Source: CAIQPV01 sp964480365
GTDB lineage: Bacteria > Pseudomonadota > Gammaproteobacteria > Burkholderiales > Gallionellaceae
DNA length: 53,566 bases
Reading direction: 5' to 3'
NCBI GenBank assembly: GCA_964480365.1
Contig: CAYZPM010000026.1
Location: forward strand, 1-53,566
This document shows positions 34,027 through 43,814 of this stretch, piece after piece (the stretch's first letter is position 1; every line of letters begins with the position of its first letter). Under the pieces are notes generated by a model. The model saw only the letters and a list, made by a program, of their open reading frames with translations, was not told the DNA's origin and did no database searches. The translations under genes and the position numbers were made by a program.

Positions 34027-34320
34027 CCTTCAGTTAAGTTGAACTGGATTATCCATAAAAACAGCTGAAACACAATAGTCCGTTCAAGCTTAATGCATAC
34101 GTTATCTTGTCTCTAAATCATTCGCGGAATAGCGCCCCATGAGTTACCTCTCCCTTTGAAAATTGGAAGCATCAGAGCAATGGGAGTCGTTAGGAGATTT
34201 CTACATTAGCTTATCAGTCCACGCCTTCACTGTCGAAATTCTTGCCGTGATCGCCCAACTGGGTCCAGATAATTTCACGGGATAACACCCCTGGGTGGGC
34301 GTGCCGCTCCTAACATGTGA

Positions 34321-35052
34321 CTACCAATATTGCCACGCATGATAGTAAAGAATCCAAATGCCAAGTATGGTATTGGTGAGCATATGTGCTACCAAAGGCG
34401 CCCAAAGATTGCGTTCTACCCGGTACAACCAGTTGTAGCCAACCCCGGCAACAAGACCCGCGAGGATGAGATTATGTTCCAGCGCAAATAGGACGGCCAC
34501 GATGATGAACGCGCGGTTGCTGATGTGTACGGGGTCTTTCTGCAAAAATTTCGGGTGATCTATCCAGCGCAAAAGAAAAGATCGCCAGAAGAGTTCTTCC
34601 ATCAATGGCACTACAAGACATAGGCCCGCAAAGCGCATTGCCAGCAGAAACGGATCAATATTTCCTTCAGCGGATAAAAGTGAGAATCCGGCTGCTCCCG
34701 AACCAACAGTCGTCCATTCCGGGTATGGCAAGATCCAGATTATAAACACCAGCAGTCCAACGACTATTGAACGCAACCATCCCGATGAAGAGAGTTTGGG
34801 CGGGAATTTCAGCTCAATGTAGTCACGACGAAAATAGAATAGGGCTACAAGAACCGGAACGAGCAGAATTCCGTAGGCGAAACGTCCATCCACGCCTGCC
34901 CCATGCAGCCAGGTATATAACGGTGCATAGCAAGCAAGGCGGACGATGAATAAAGCAAAAGGGAGGATGCGTGCCGCAACGGCAAACTTTTCGTTATTCA
35001 GCAAGACGATCTTTGCATTAAATTTGGGAGAATTCTGAATTTTTATAACCAA
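34321..35052 (-). CDS. CAAX prenyl protease-related membrane protease (PEP-CTERM associated, CPBP family)
   Basis: A 243-residue membrane protein with about seven helices. The CPBP/Abi motifs are EE-x-x-x-R in PLMEELFWRSF near residue 157, F-x-x-x-H in FALEHNLILAG near 193 and H-x-x-x-N in AHMLTNTIL near 226. A family of this length is tied to exosortase loci (TIGR03008-like). It may process membrane proteins, possibly after exosortase action. Catalysis is predicted only. It is followed at 34027-34320 by an intergenic stretch with no recognisable feature. Confidence 0.85.
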   Translation of the reverse strand: MVIKIQNSPKFNAKIVLLNNEKFAVAARILPFALFIVRLACYAPLYTWLHGAGVDGRFAYGILLVPVLVALFYFRRDYIELKFPPKLSSSGWLRSIVVGLLVFIIWILPYPEWTTVGSGAAGFSLLSAEGNIDPFLLAMRFAGLCLVVPLMEELFWRSFLLRWIDHPKFLQKDPVHISNRAFIIVAVLFALEHNLILAGLVAGVGYNWLYRVERNLWAPLVAHMLTNTILGIWILYYHAWQYW

Positions 35053-35112
35053 CTACTTAGCAACCGCCTGGGAGTTGCTGAAGCAGTACCTCTACGCTTT
35101 TTGAAACCTTCA

Positions 35113-35652
35113 TCAAACATAGGGGTCCGAGATTTTGGGTAATAACATGGCGCTCGTGTCACGCAGTCTGGTTGTCATAAGTTGCAATAGTACGAGCAGA
35201 AGCTTATTACCAAGACGTGGCATCTGAACAAGAATTGCGTTTAGTGATGCACGGTTGAGTACGGCAAAGTCCGTCGGGGTCAGGGTGTCACAGCTGGCAA
35301 AACGTGATTCGCCGTCAACCAGTGACATCTCGCCCAACGTCATTCCCGGCGTTGCAACCGCGATACGGCGACTCCCCCCGGATTCCGACTGTTTAAGAAC
35401 AACAACCTTGCCGGTCAGGATAAGAAGCAGGCAATCACCTTCATCGCCTTCCACCAATAACCGGAAGCCGGTGGGAGCGGCATAACATATCATGTAGCGA
35501 CAAAGCGCTTCGATTTCTTCATTAGAAAAATCTTCAAACAGTTTTACGTGTTCAATTACGCCAATGATTTCATCGAAATACAGAGATGCACTGCCCAAGT
35601 TTTGTAATTGCGGATACGGATTGTTGGATCCCGTTACCATAGGTGAAATCAT
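35113..35652 (-). CDS. cyclic nucleotide-binding domain protein without DNA-binding domain
   Basis: A 179-residue protein whose whole middle (about 30-150) is one Crp-type cyclic nucleotide-binding domain: the start LFEDFSNEEIEALCRYM, the GEMSLVDGESRFA phosphate-binding cassette near 110 and the hinge helix. The usual helix-turn-helix is absent. It may bind cAMP, c-di-GMP or another ligand and act on a partner. It is the last gene before the long space preceding epsA, which is transcribed the other way. Confidence 0.85.
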   Translation of the reverse strand: MISPMVTGSNNPYPQLQNLGSASLYFDEIIGVIEHVKLFEDFSNEEIEALCRYMICYAAPTGFRLLVEGDEGDCLLLILTGKVVVLKQSESGGSRRIAVATPGMTLGEMSLVDGESRFASCDTLTPTDFAVLNRASLNAILVQMPRLGNKLLLVLLQLMTTRLRDTSAMLLPKISDPYV

Positions 35653-36500
35653 AAAGTTAAAGTTACCTGAGTGCTCAATTATTATTCATAACTAATGTGT
35701 TACATCTATATTTTAAGCCTGACTTAAAGCAACTATAGTCAACTAGCACAACACCGCACAATTCAATCTCTATTAGTTTCTCCTACCCCAACGCAGTGGG
35801 GGCCGCCGCCCTAGATATACGTGGCATTAAATTAAATGCACCTCTAACTGGTTTGCGTATTCTATCGGCAACGCCAGAAATCTTACAATAGCCCGTTCGG
35901 ACTATAAGCATAGGCATTAAACGATTGCCGTCAAAGCGATAGTGCTATATTATCATTACGATACGTATTTATACGTAGGTGTTTATACGTATTTCTTTAG
36001 TCGCAATATTAATGTAACTTCTTCATAATAAAATTAAAGTTCACACTATAGCCAAGGTGTGAGAAATAACCTTGAAATCGAGGGCAATGCCGTAATTGAA
36101 ACCAATGCCATTTATCGCACTGCCCGATTTAACGCCGTTTCTTTTTTCTGTTTTTCAAGCCCCCAAGGGCCGCCTATATAATATTTTTGATAATACCTAG
36201 GCCGTTAGGTCTATTTACAATTAACGTATTCAGTAACAGAATAATAAGTTGGGGCAGCTAAAGCTTATTTAGTTTAATAAAAGTTGAGATGGGTAATTAG
36301 ATGAGTTGAGAATCGCGTAACTTGGCTACCTCCACATCTGCTAAATGCATGCAGGCATGATTGTTTGGTCAAGCCCAGGGATAGCATGCCGTGGATTGAA
36401 TGTTCTAATTTGCATGTATTACGCTTTCAGAATTCATTGTGTTGCATCGCAAATTTGATTAGTGCTTTAATAAGGTTACTTGCCTGGAAATAAGTTATAG
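35653..36500. promoter_or_regulatory. 848-base divergent control region upstream of epsA
   Basis: This is the largest gene-free stretch of the window and is strongly AT-rich. It separates the cyclic-nucleotide-binding gene (minus) from epsA (plus). It contains three copies of ATACGTA in 31 bases (35961-35991). No credible ORF is seen. It is long enough for several promoters, a long leader or a small RNA, none of which I can identify. Confidence 0.55.
35961..35991. promoter_or_regulatory. triple ATACGTA iteron
   Basis: ATACGTA occurs at 35961-35967, 35971-35977 and 35985-35991, the last two within a repeated TTTATACGTA (35968-35977 and 35982-35991). Each ATACGTA holds a palindromic TACGTA core. 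This looks like a cluster of protein-binding sites, for example for EpsA or a second regulator. No binder is known. Confidence 0.45.
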
Positions 36501-37313
36501 ATGAATAACCATATAAGTTCTAGCGTAGGTGAGCGCCGCATTTCAGGCGGACGTCGTCGTTTTGTTGACGTCATCGCCGAATCTATCGAGATTAAGACTC
36601 ATAGCGAATTTCTGGTATGGGCGCAAGGGACGTTGCAGGAATTTCTTCCTCATGAGGTAATGATCGCGGCGTGGGGGGACTTTTCGCTGGGTATCATTTA
36701 TTTCGAAATCATTTCCGCCCTACCCGGCGTACGTACCGAACTGTTGCAGGAAAAAGAAATAGCTGCATTTCTGAAGCGACTCTATTCCTACTGGATGTCG
36801 AAAGATCGAACTCCTTCCCAGTTGTTAGCTGATCATAGCGTGATCCGCTGTCGCGATATCGTGGATGGGACACTGAAATCCAGCATGCAAAACATGAAAA
36901 CCGCCCTGATACATGCCATCAAGGATGTTCGTGGAGGAAGTGATTCATTTTATGTCCTGCTCAGTTCTAATACGGACATCACCCCTAGTAGAAAGAAAAC
37001 ATTCCATCAACTTTTGCCTTATATTGATGCCACCTTGCGGCAAATTGACCTCCGTCCGGACCATACTCTTACAATGAAACCGAGTGACTGTGATTCGGAA
37101 CTATTCATTGATGATGTGTTAAAATTAACTCATCGAGAGTCTGAAATCATGGGCTGGATTTGCTCGGGTAAAACCAATGTAGAAATCGGCTTGATTCTTG
37201 ATATTAGTACATTCACTGTCAAAAATCATCTGCAACGCATTTTCAAAAAACTTGAAGTAGTCAACAGGAGTCAAGCCGTAGCCAAAATTCGAGGTCAAGT
37301 TTCCTCCTTCTAA
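36501..37313 (+). CDS. epsA: EpsA-type LuxR-family regulator of the exosortase B locus
   Basis: A 270-residue protein with a long N-terminal sensor region (SVGERRISGGRRRFVDV and a GAF-like middle, no recognisable ligand residues) and a C-terminal LuxR-type helix-turn-helix at about 205-265 (LTHRESEIMGWICSGKTNVEIGLIL, then TVKNHLQRIFKKLEV). This is the layout of EpsA in XrtB/PEP-CTERM loci, always next to the initiating transferase, as here. It should control the EPS genes. The inducing signal is unknown. Confidence 0.85.
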   Translation: MNNHISSSVGERRISGGRRRFVDVIAESIEIKTHSEFLVWAQGTLQEFLPHEVMIAAWGDFSLGIIYFEIISALPGVRTELLQEKEIAAFLKRLYSYWMSKDRTPSQLLADHSVIRCRDIVDGTLKSSMQNMKTALIHAIKDVRGGSDSFYVLLSSNTDITPSRKKTFHQLLPYIDATLRQIDLRPDHTLTMKPSDCDSELFIDDVLKLTHRESEIMGWICSGKTNVEIGLILDISTFTVKNHLQRIFKKLEVVNRSQAVAKIRGQVSSF

Positions 37314-37377
37314 TCGGCCTCTTAACATTATGGAAAGAAGCACACCCCTCCCCTTCCACCAAGTGAAGGGGATTACG

Positions 37378-38739
37378 ATGTCCAGAGATAACCTGCTGCA
37401 GACGCTTGAGGCTTTACTGGAGCCACTTGTGGTTGTCTCATGTGCATGGGTGATCGGAATGCTTGACGAGGGTGAAATCCCTCCCTCCTACCTGATTCTT
37501 TCGCTTATCCTGTTCACCATGACCTTTCCTGGCAGGTCAAGCCTGAACCTATCCTTGTGGCGACTAATACGAAATACTTTGGTGAACTGGATTTCCATCG
37601 CGTTTCTTTTGTTGTTTTTTGCCTATGCCTCGCACTTTTTGCAATATTTTTCGCCCAGTGCAATCGAGGCTTGGCTGTGGGTCACGCCTCTCAGCATGAT
37701 CATTGCGAGCCTGCTATTACGTTTGGCCGCACCAATGCTGATCATAATTCAGGGGCCAAGGAAACGTGCTGTGATCGCAGGAATGAACGAGCAAGGTGTA
37801 ATGCTGGCGAATTCCATCTCGGACAACAAATTCATCTCGACAGATATGGTCGGTTTTTTCGAGGACAGGGGATCGGAGAGGCAGTTCAATGATGAGAAGT
37901 TCCCTTTTCTGGGAACTCTCAATGATCTACCGGACTATGTCAGAATTAACAACATCAACACGATCTACCTTTCCCTGCCGATGTCGAAGCAGCCCAGAAT
38001 CTTTAATCTTCTTGATAAACTGAAGGACACTACGGCCTCTATTTATTTTGTACCGGATACATTCATGACCGATCTGATCCAGGGAAATATTGGTCAGATC
38101 GATGGAATTCCAGTAGTAGCCGTGTGCGAGACCCCTTTCCAAGGTTTCGATGGTTTTCTCAAGCGCATCAGCGATATCGTTTTTAGTCTGCTCATACTGA
38201 TCCTGATATCCCCCCTGCTGCTGACCATTGCGCTCGCTGTGAAGTTAACCTCGCCTGGCCCCATCATCTTCAAGCAGCGTCGCTACGGTCTGGATGGCAA
38301 GGAGATATTGGTCTACAAGTTCCGTTCCATGACCGTGTGTGAGGATAGTCCCGACCAGATCGTCCAAGCACAGAAGCAGGATACCCGTATCACCCCTTTG
38401 GGTGCTTTTTTACGCAAGACATCCTTGGACGAATTGCCTCAGTTCTTCAATGTGTTGCAGGGCAGAATGAGCGTGGTTGGGCCAAGGCCCCACGCCGTGG
38501 CCCACAATGAAATGTACCGTAAACAGATCAAGGGGTACATGATCAGGCACAAGGTGAAGCCGGGTATCACGGGATGGGCGCAGGTAAATGGACTGCGTGG
38601 TGAAACAGATACTCTGGAGAAAATGAAAGCGAGGATCGACTTTGATCTCGATTACCTGCGCAACTGGTCATTACGATTAGATATCCATATCATTATGAAG
38701 ACGGTCCTCGTTATTTTCAAAGATCAGAATGCCTACTAG
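37378..38739 (+). CDS. epsB: undecaprenyl-phosphate sugar phosphotransferase (initiating enzyme)
   Basis: The ATG at 37378 has AAGGGG six bases upstream and gives 453 residues. Four N-terminal hydrophobic segments, a nucleotide-binding-like middle (KRAVIAGMNEQGVML near 136) and a fifth helix near 270 lead to the catalytic bacterial sugar transferase domain: KLTSPGPIIFKQRRYG, YKFRSM, TSLDELPQFFNVL and GPRPHA. This is the WcaJ/PssY type that loads glucose- or galactose-1-phosphate on undecaprenyl phosphate. It follows epsA by 64 bases and is probably the first gene under its control. The sugar is uncertain. Confidence 0.9.
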   Translation: MSRDNLLQTLEALLEPLVVVSCAWVIGMLDEGEIPPSYLILSLILFTMTFPGRSSLNLSLWRLIRNTLVNWISIAFLLLFFAYASHFLQYFSPSAIEAWLWVTPLSMIIASLLLRLAAPMLIIIQGPRKRAVIAGMNEQGVMLANSISDNKFISTDMVGFFEDRGSERQFNDEKFPFLGTLNDLPDYVRINNINTIYLSLPMSKQPRIFNLLDKLKDTTASIYFVPDTFMTDLIQGNIGQIDGIPVVAVCETPFQGFDGFLKRISDIVFSLLILILISPLLLTIALAVKLTSPGPIIFKQRRYGLDGKEILVYKFRSMTVCEDSPDQIVQAQKQDTRITPLGAFLRKTSLDELPQFFNVLQGRMSVVGPRPHAVAHNEMYRKQIKGYMIRHKVKPGITGWAQVNGLRGETDTLEKMKARIDFDLDYLRNWSLRLDIHIIMKTVLVIFKDQNAY

Positions 38740-38837
38740 AGTCTGCTGAGTTTTCACCGTATCGCACCCCTTCGGCAAGCTCGCCAAGGTATTTTCATCG
38801 TTCATCTTAACTGCCTTTTCCGGTAAAATCATGCCCC

Positions 38838-39905
38838 ATGAATAAAATACTCATCACCGGCGGAGCCGGATTTATCGGGTCTGCGGTCATTCGCCAATTG
38901 GTTGCGGAAACCACCGCCACCGTCATCAACGTAGACAAGCTGACCTACGCGGGCAATCTGCAATCCCTGTCTTCGGTTGCGGACAATCCGCACTACCGCT
39001 TCGAACACGTGGACATCTGCGATGCCGCCGAGGTCGCACGCCTGTTCCGCGAACACCAGCCGGATGCGGTGATGCACCTGGCTGCCGAGTCCCACGTTGA
39101 TCGTTCCATCACCGGCCCGGCAGCTTTTATCGAGACCAATATCGTCGGCACATATACCCTGCTGGAAGCGGCGCGGGAATACTGGGGCAGCCTGCCTGTC
39201 GAACGCAAGAACGTTTTCCGCTTCCACCATATCTCCACCGACGAGGTATATGGCAGCTTGGGCGACAGCGGATTCTTTACTGAAGACACGGCTTATCAGC
39301 CCAATTCGCCATACTCGGCGAGCAAGGCGTCTTCGGATCATCTGGTGCGTGCATGGCATCACACCTACGGCTTGCCGGTAGTTACCACCAATTGCTCCAA
39401 CAATTACGGCCCATACCATTTTCCCGAAAAACTCATTCCGCTGATCATTCTGAACGCGGTCAACGGCAAACCGCTGCCTATCTATGGCAAGGGCGACAAC
39501 ATCCGCGACTGGCTGTATGTGGATGATCATGCGCGCGCCTTGCGGCTGGTGTTGGAGAAGGGACACGTGGGTGAAACTTACAACATCGGCGGCTGGAACG
39601 AGAAAACCAATCTTGAAGTCGTCCATGCGGTTTGCGCCATACTCGACGAACTGCGCCCGCAGGGTGCGCCGCATGCATCGCTCATCACCTATGTGCAGGA
39701 CAGGCCCGGTCATGACCGCCGCTATGCGATTGACGCTTCAAAAATTGCCCGCGAACTCGGCTGGAAACCGCTGGAGACTTTTGAAACCGGGCTGCGCAAG
39801 ACGGTGGAATGGTATCTGGCGAACACGGATTGGGTTAATGCCGTGGTCAGCGGCGAATATCAGAACTGGATCCAACAAAACTACGGCGACAGGAAAACAT
39901 CATGA
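38838..39905 (+). CDS. rfbB: dTDP-glucose 4,6-dehydratase
   Basis: A 355-residue SDR enzyme, second step of dTDP-L-rhamnose synthesis. The NAD loop GGAGFIGSAV, the HISTDEVYGSLGD segment and the Y-x-x-x-K in SPYSASKASSDHL are all present. Its stop overlaps the rfbA start (ATGA, 39902-39905). This begins the more GC-rich part of the window, with codon use different from the eps genes to its left. Confidence 0.95.
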   Translation: MNKILITGGAGFIGSAVIRQLVAETTATVINVDKLTYAGNLQSLSSVADNPHYRFEHVDICDAAEVARLFREHQPDAVMHLAAESHVDRSITGPAAFIETNIVGTYTLLEAAREYWGSLPVERKNVFRFHHISTDEVYGSLGDSGFFTEDTAYQPNSPYSASKASSDHLVRAWHHTYGLPVVTTNCSNNYGPYHFPEKLIPLIILNAVNGKPLPIYGKGDNIRDWLYVDDHARALRLVLEKGHVGETYNIGGWNEKTNLEVVHAVCAILDELRPQGAPHASLITYVQDRPGHDRRYAIDASKIARELGWKPLETFETGLRKTVEWYLANTDWVNAVVSGEYQNWIQQNYGDRKTS

Positions 39906-40777
39906 AAGGCATCATCCTTGCAGGCGGTTCCGGCACGCGGCTGTATCCGATTACTCAGACCATATCCAAGCAACTGCTGCCGATCTATGACAAGCCGATG
40001 ATTTACTATCCGCTATCTGCGCTGATGCTCGCCGGAATACGCGATATTCTCATCATCTCCACCCCGCAGGACACGCCACTGTTCAGGCAACTGCTAGGGG
40101 ATGGCGCGCAGTGGGGAATGAATTTCTCCTATGCCGTACAACCCTCGCCTGATGGACTTGCGCAGGCCTTCATCATCGGCGAAACCTTTATTGGGAACGA
40201 TGCCTGTGCGATGGTGCTGGGCGACAACATTTTTTACGGACATGGCTTTGAGGATTTGCTTTCTGCTGCGGCCCAAAAAACCAGTGGCAGTACGGTGTTT
40301 GCCTATCGCGTGCAAGATCCAGAACGCTACGGGGTGGTCGAATTCGATGCAAAAGGACATGCCATCAGCCTTGAAGAAAAACCCGCACAACCCAAATCCA
40401 GCTATGCGGTGACCGGACTTTACTTCTACGATAATCAGGTAATTGATATCGCCAAGTCCATCAAACCCTCTGCGCGGGGAGAACTCGAAATCACCACTGT
40501 CAACCAGCGTTATCTGGAAATGGGCATGCTGGATGTTCAGGTCATGCAGCGTGGATTTGCTTGGCTGGATACCGGCACCCACGAGTCGCTGCTGGAAGCG
40601 TCGATGTTCATTCAGACCCTGGAAAAACGCCAAGGTCTGAAGATAGCCTGTCCGGAAGAGATTGCCTATCGCCAAGGTTACATTGCTGCGGAACAACTGG
40701 AAAAATTGGCGGCACCGCTGGCGAAAAATGGTTACGGCCAATATCTGCTCGGCATCCTGAATGAAAGGATTTTATAA
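39902..40777 (+). CDS. rfbA: glucose-1-phosphate thymidylyltransferase
   Basis: A 291-residue enzyme that makes dTDP-glucose. The nucleotide-binding start KGIILAGGSGTRLYPIT, the SKQLLPIYDKPMIYYPLS segment and the metal-binding GDNIFYG near 110 are unchanged from the family. It is coupled to rfbB on one side and overlaps rfbC by one base (TAATG, 40775-40779) on the other. Confidence 0.96.
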   Translation: MKGIILAGGSGTRLYPITQTISKQLLPIYDKPMIYYPLSALMLAGIRDILIISTPQDTPLFRQLLGDGAQWGMNFSYAVQPSPDGLAQAFIIGETFIGNDACAMVLGDNIFYGHGFEDLLSAAAQKTSGSTVFAYRVQDPERYGVVEFDAKGHAISLEEKPAQPKSSYAVTGLYFYDNQVIDIAKSIKPSARGELEITTVNQRYLEMGMLDVQVMQRGFAWLDTGTHESLLEASMFIQTLEKRQGLKIACPEEIAYRQGYIAAEQLEKLAAPLAKNGYGQYLLGILNERIL

Positions 40778-41325
40778 TGCACGCGGTTCAGACCAAGATA
40801 GCCGATTTGCTGATTATCGAACCAAAAGTGTTCGGCGATGCGCGGGGATTTTTTTTCGAGAGCTTTAACCAGAGGGCATTCGAGCAGCTTTCTGAAAGGG
40901 TGGGCTATTTCGTACAGGACAATCACTCCCGTTCCGCGCAGAATGTGCTGCGTGGACTGCATTATCAAATAAAACAACCTCAAGGCAAGCTGGTTCGCGT
41001 GGTGGCTGGAGAGGTATTCGATGTCGCCGTGGATATCCGCAAATCATCGCCAACTTTTGGACGATGGGACGGTGTCATTCTTTCAGCCGAAAACAAGCGC
41101 ATGCTGTGGATACCGGAAGGGTTCGCGCACGGATTCGTTGTACTCAGCGAATATGCTGAGTTTCTCTATAAGACGACCGATTATTGGGCGCCTGAACATG
41201 AACGCTCCATCCTCTGGAACGACCCGGACTTGGCTATTGATTGGCGTTTGGGAGGAAACACCCCGATCCTGTCAAAGAAAGATCAAGATGCCAAGCTCTT
41301 TCGCGAGGCAGAACTCTTCCCTTGA
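40777..41325 (+). CDS. rfbC: dTDP-4-dehydrorhamnose 3,5-epimerase
   Basis: A 182-residue cupin enzyme. The active-site His and the RGLHYQ motif near 60, plus VFDVAVDIRKSSPTFG near 85 and WIPEGFAHGF near 115, are intact. The stop TGA overlaps the TTG start of rfbD. It completes the usual rfbBACD order. Confidence 0.95.
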   Translation: MHAVQTKIADLLIIEPKVFGDARGFFFESFNQRAFEQLSERVGYFVQDNHSRSAQNVLRGLHYQIKQPQGKLVRVVAGEVFDVAVDIRKSSPTFGRWDGVILSAENKRMLWIPEGFAHGFVVLSEYAEFLYKTTDYWAPEHERSILWNDPDLAIDWRLGGNTPILSKKDQDAKLFREAELFP

Positions 41326-42200
41326 AAATCTTATTACTCGGCAAGAATGGACAGGTCGGCAGCGAGTTGCAATCCTCCCTCGCCAGCCTTGGAGAATTGA
41401 CCGCATGGGACAGGCGCGACCTTGATTTGTCCAATCCGGATTCTATCCGTGAGAAAATTCGCGCCTTGAACCCGAACATCATCGTCAATGCTGTCGCCTA
41501 CACCGCTGTGGACAAAGCGGAATCCGAACCCGATCTTGCCATGGCGGTCAACGGCACGGCGCCTGGCATACTGGCGGAAGAAGCGGCGCGGCTTGATGCC
41601 CTTCTCGTTCACTACTCCACCGATTATGTATTCGATGGTACGAAGTCTTCACCCTACGTCGAACAGGATGCCACCAACCCGTTAAACGTATATGGGCGCA
41701 GCAAACTGGCGGGAGAACAAGCGATTTGTGCACAGACACCGCACTTCCTGATTTTTCGCACCACATGGGTGTATGACGCGCACGGCAAGAATTTTTTGAA
41801 TACGATAAAGCGCGTTGGTGCCCAACGTCCGGAGCTTGCCATCGTAGACGACCAGATCGGCGCGCCTACATGGAGCCGCGAGATCGCTAAGGCTACAGCA
41901 CAAATCATCGGGTTATATCTGGAACACCCCGACCAACAGCACATCAACGGAATTTACCACCTCACCGCACGGGGACAAACCTCATGGTTTGATTTTGCTC
42001 AGGCTGCTGCGTCATACGGATTGTTTGCTGACCTTGATCATCCACCGACATTGCGCGCCATCCCCAGCAAGGAATATCCGACGCCGGCAAAGCGTCCCAT
42101 GTATTCGGTGTTGTCGAATGCCAAGCTGCTGGAACAGTTCGACATTCAATTACCGGACTGGAAAGTTTCTCTGCGAGAATGCCTAACCACCGTCGCTTGA
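41322..42200 (+). CDS. rfbD: dTDP-4-dehydrorhamnose reductase
   Basis: The TTG at 41322 overlaps the rfbC stop and begins LKILLLGKNGQVGSEL, which fits the family's length of about 292 residues; starting further upstream adds 27 residues unlike the family. The NAD loop GKNGQVG and the Y-x-x-x-K in NVYGRSKLAGE are present, with YSTDYVFDG near 103. It makes dTDP-L-rhamnose, the likely donor for the GT2 at 9855-10826. Confidence 0.93.
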   Translation: MKILLLGKNGQVGSELQSSLASLGELTAWDRRDLDLSNPDSIREKIRALNPNIIVNAVAYTAVDKAESEPDLAMAVNGTAPGILAEEAARLDALLVHYSTDYVFDGTKSSPYVEQDATNPLNVYGRSKLAGEQAICAQTPHFLIFRTTWVYDAHGKNFLNTIKRVGAQRPELAIVDDQIGAPTWSREIAKATAQIIGLYLEHPDQQHINGIYHLTARGQTSWFDFAQAAASYGLFADLDHPPTLRAIPSKEYPTPAKRPMYSVLSNAKLLEQFDIQLPDWKVSLRECLTTVA

Positions 42201-42814
42201 CGTACGTAAGACATACATAATGTCCAAGAACGTCCCGAATAAACACTACTTAAAATACGGTCAAATATAGGGACAAATCGTATATTACATTGTTTCAGGG
42301 CTTCCCTAAGTTTGCACACTGCAATATAATTTGCCCGATAAATTTTCGATTGAACGCTTCATGCATCGTGTTGTCTGTCCCAAAAGGGTTCAGCGTAGCG
42401 CACAAATTTATATGCGGTCGGTTTCGTGCGATGCGGGGATACCCGTCCATTACTTATCACGCGTGTTGTTTCCCGACAATTTGGTCGGATTCACGACATT
42501 GCGTCTGCCTGTGTGTTTAATGCAAACTGTTGAACAGCACTGTTCTTCGTTGATGGCATCGCTTTTGCATATGCTGGTTCAACAACCCCAAACCGCCGGG
42601 GATTATTTGGGAGCCTCTAAAAATTCAGAGTTCGCCCAAATACAAGGCGCGGGGAAAATTCAGCCGCGCCGCATATGTTTTATATGTAAGCAAGGAATTT
42701 TTTCCGCAACGTAGTAGTTGGGATACAACGTAGTTGCTGTGTAGGCTAACCTTTAGGTTATGCCGGAACTAAAATCTGGATTTTTAGAGGCTCCCATTTG
42801 TGAGGTCGCACCTT
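42201..42814. other. 614-base gap between rfbD and apbE with a MITE-like element
   Basis: The first 400 bases have no recognisable feature: an ORF drawn at 42331-42714 has no ribosome site or family pattern. The right third is the 187-base palindromic element described separately, which ends 20 bases before the chosen apbE start. Confidence 0.6.
42609..42795. repeat. 187-base MITE-like element with 21-base terminal inverted repeats
   Basis: The left end 42609-42629 and the right end 42775-42795 are inverted copies that match at 20 of 21 positions (GGGAGCCTCTAAAAATTCAG...). The interior has no complete ORF and holds a short tandem-like stretch (ACGTAGTAGTTGGGATACAACGTAGTTG region). This is the shape of a non-autonomous transposable element. 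It ends five bases before the first open codon of the apbE frame, so it may supply part of the apbE promoter. Confidence 0.75.
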
Positions 42815-43813
42815 ATGCAATCTGTCATGTCACGCCGTCGCTTCATCACTTTCATTGCCGCTGCCGCCGGCGTGCCGCTGTTGCTGAAGGCGGGGGGCGC
42901 TCAAGCCAGACCGGTGCGATGGGATGGCACATCCATGGGCGCGCCAGCTTCCATCCAGCTTTACCACACTGACGAGGCGCAGGCACGCGCCGCTATTGCT
43001 GCCGGACTGGACGAACTGAAACGCCTTGAGGCGATCTTCAGCGTTTACCGCGCGGACAGTTCCATCTCCACGCTCAACCGTGATGGCGTACTCGAAAACG
43101 CGCCTGGCGATTTCATCGCCATGCTTACACGCGCTTTGTCGCTGGCCAAGATCAGCGACGGCGTTTATGACCCCACCGTACAGCCCTTGTGGCAAACCTA
43201 TTTCCGCCACTTCACCGCAAGCAACCCTGACCCTGCCGGACCAGCGCCGCGCGATCTCGCCGCTTCACTTGCGCTGGTGGACTGGCGCGCCGTCGAAATC
43301 GATGCCGGACGCAACCGGGTTGCCTTTGCCCGCCCCGGCATGGCGCTGACGCTGAACAGCGGCGCCCAAGGCTACATCACCGACCGCGTTACCGACGTGT
43401 TGCGCGCCCACGGCTTCGACCGCATGCTGGTTGATATGGGCGAGCCGCGTGCGGTGTCTGCCAAGCCGGATGGTTCTGCCTGGCGCATCGGCATCGCCAA
43501 CCCCGCTGATCCCGGCAGCACGATTACTACTCTGGAAGTGGTGGACAAATGCGTCGCTACTTCAGGTGGCTATGGCACCCTGTTTGATTCCGCAGGCGCC
43601 TTCACCCACATTCTGGACACCCGCACTGGCCGCACCGCCCCCGCAATGCTGGGGGTCTCGGTGGTGGCTGACAGAGGCATTATTGCCGACGGCCTATCCA
43701 CCGCTATGCTGATGGCGCCGGTCGAACGCAGACAAACTATTCTCAAGGCTGCCGGAGGCGACAAGGCCATCTTCGTTACTCCACAGGGCGTAGTTTCCAC
43801 CGTGGTGGCATAA
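42815..43813 (+). CDS. apbE: FAD:protein FMN transferase (Tat-exported)
   Basis: The ATG at 42815 has GAGG nine bases before it and gives 332 residues. The twin-arginine signal is MSRRRFITFIAAAAGVPLLL. The substrate-binding segments SMGAP near 45 and the C-terminal D-G-x-S-T-A-M in IADGLSTAMLM are those of ApbE, which attaches FMN to Thr in [S/A]GAT motifs. Its targets rnfD and rnfG lie downstream in the same run of genes and both carry the motif. Confidence 0.93.
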   Translation: MQSVMSRRRFITFIAAAAGVPLLLKAGGAQARPVRWDGTSMGAPASIQLYHTDEAQARAAIAAGLDELKRLEAIFSVYRADSSISTLNRDGVLENAPGDFIAMLTRALSLAKISDGVYDPTVQPLWQTYFRHFTASNPDPAGPAPRDLAASLALVDWRAVEIDAGRNRVAFARPGMALTLNSGAQGYITDRVTDVLRAHGFDRMLVDMGEPRAVSAKPDGSAWRIGIANPADPGSTITTLEVVDKCVATSGGYGTLFDSAGAFTHILDTRTGRTAPAMLGVSVVADRGIIADGLSTAMLMAPVERRQTILKAAGGDKAIFVTPQGVVSTVVA

Positions 43814-43814
43814 G

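Noticed and set aside
38829..39713. 294-codon minus-strand ORF opposite rfbB
   Set aside because: It lies entirely antisense to a clear rfbB gene and has no family pattern; it results from the GC-rich codon bias.
42331..42714. 127-codon ORF between rfbD and apbE
   Set aside because: No ribosome site, no recognisable family, and its end runs into the MITE-like element.
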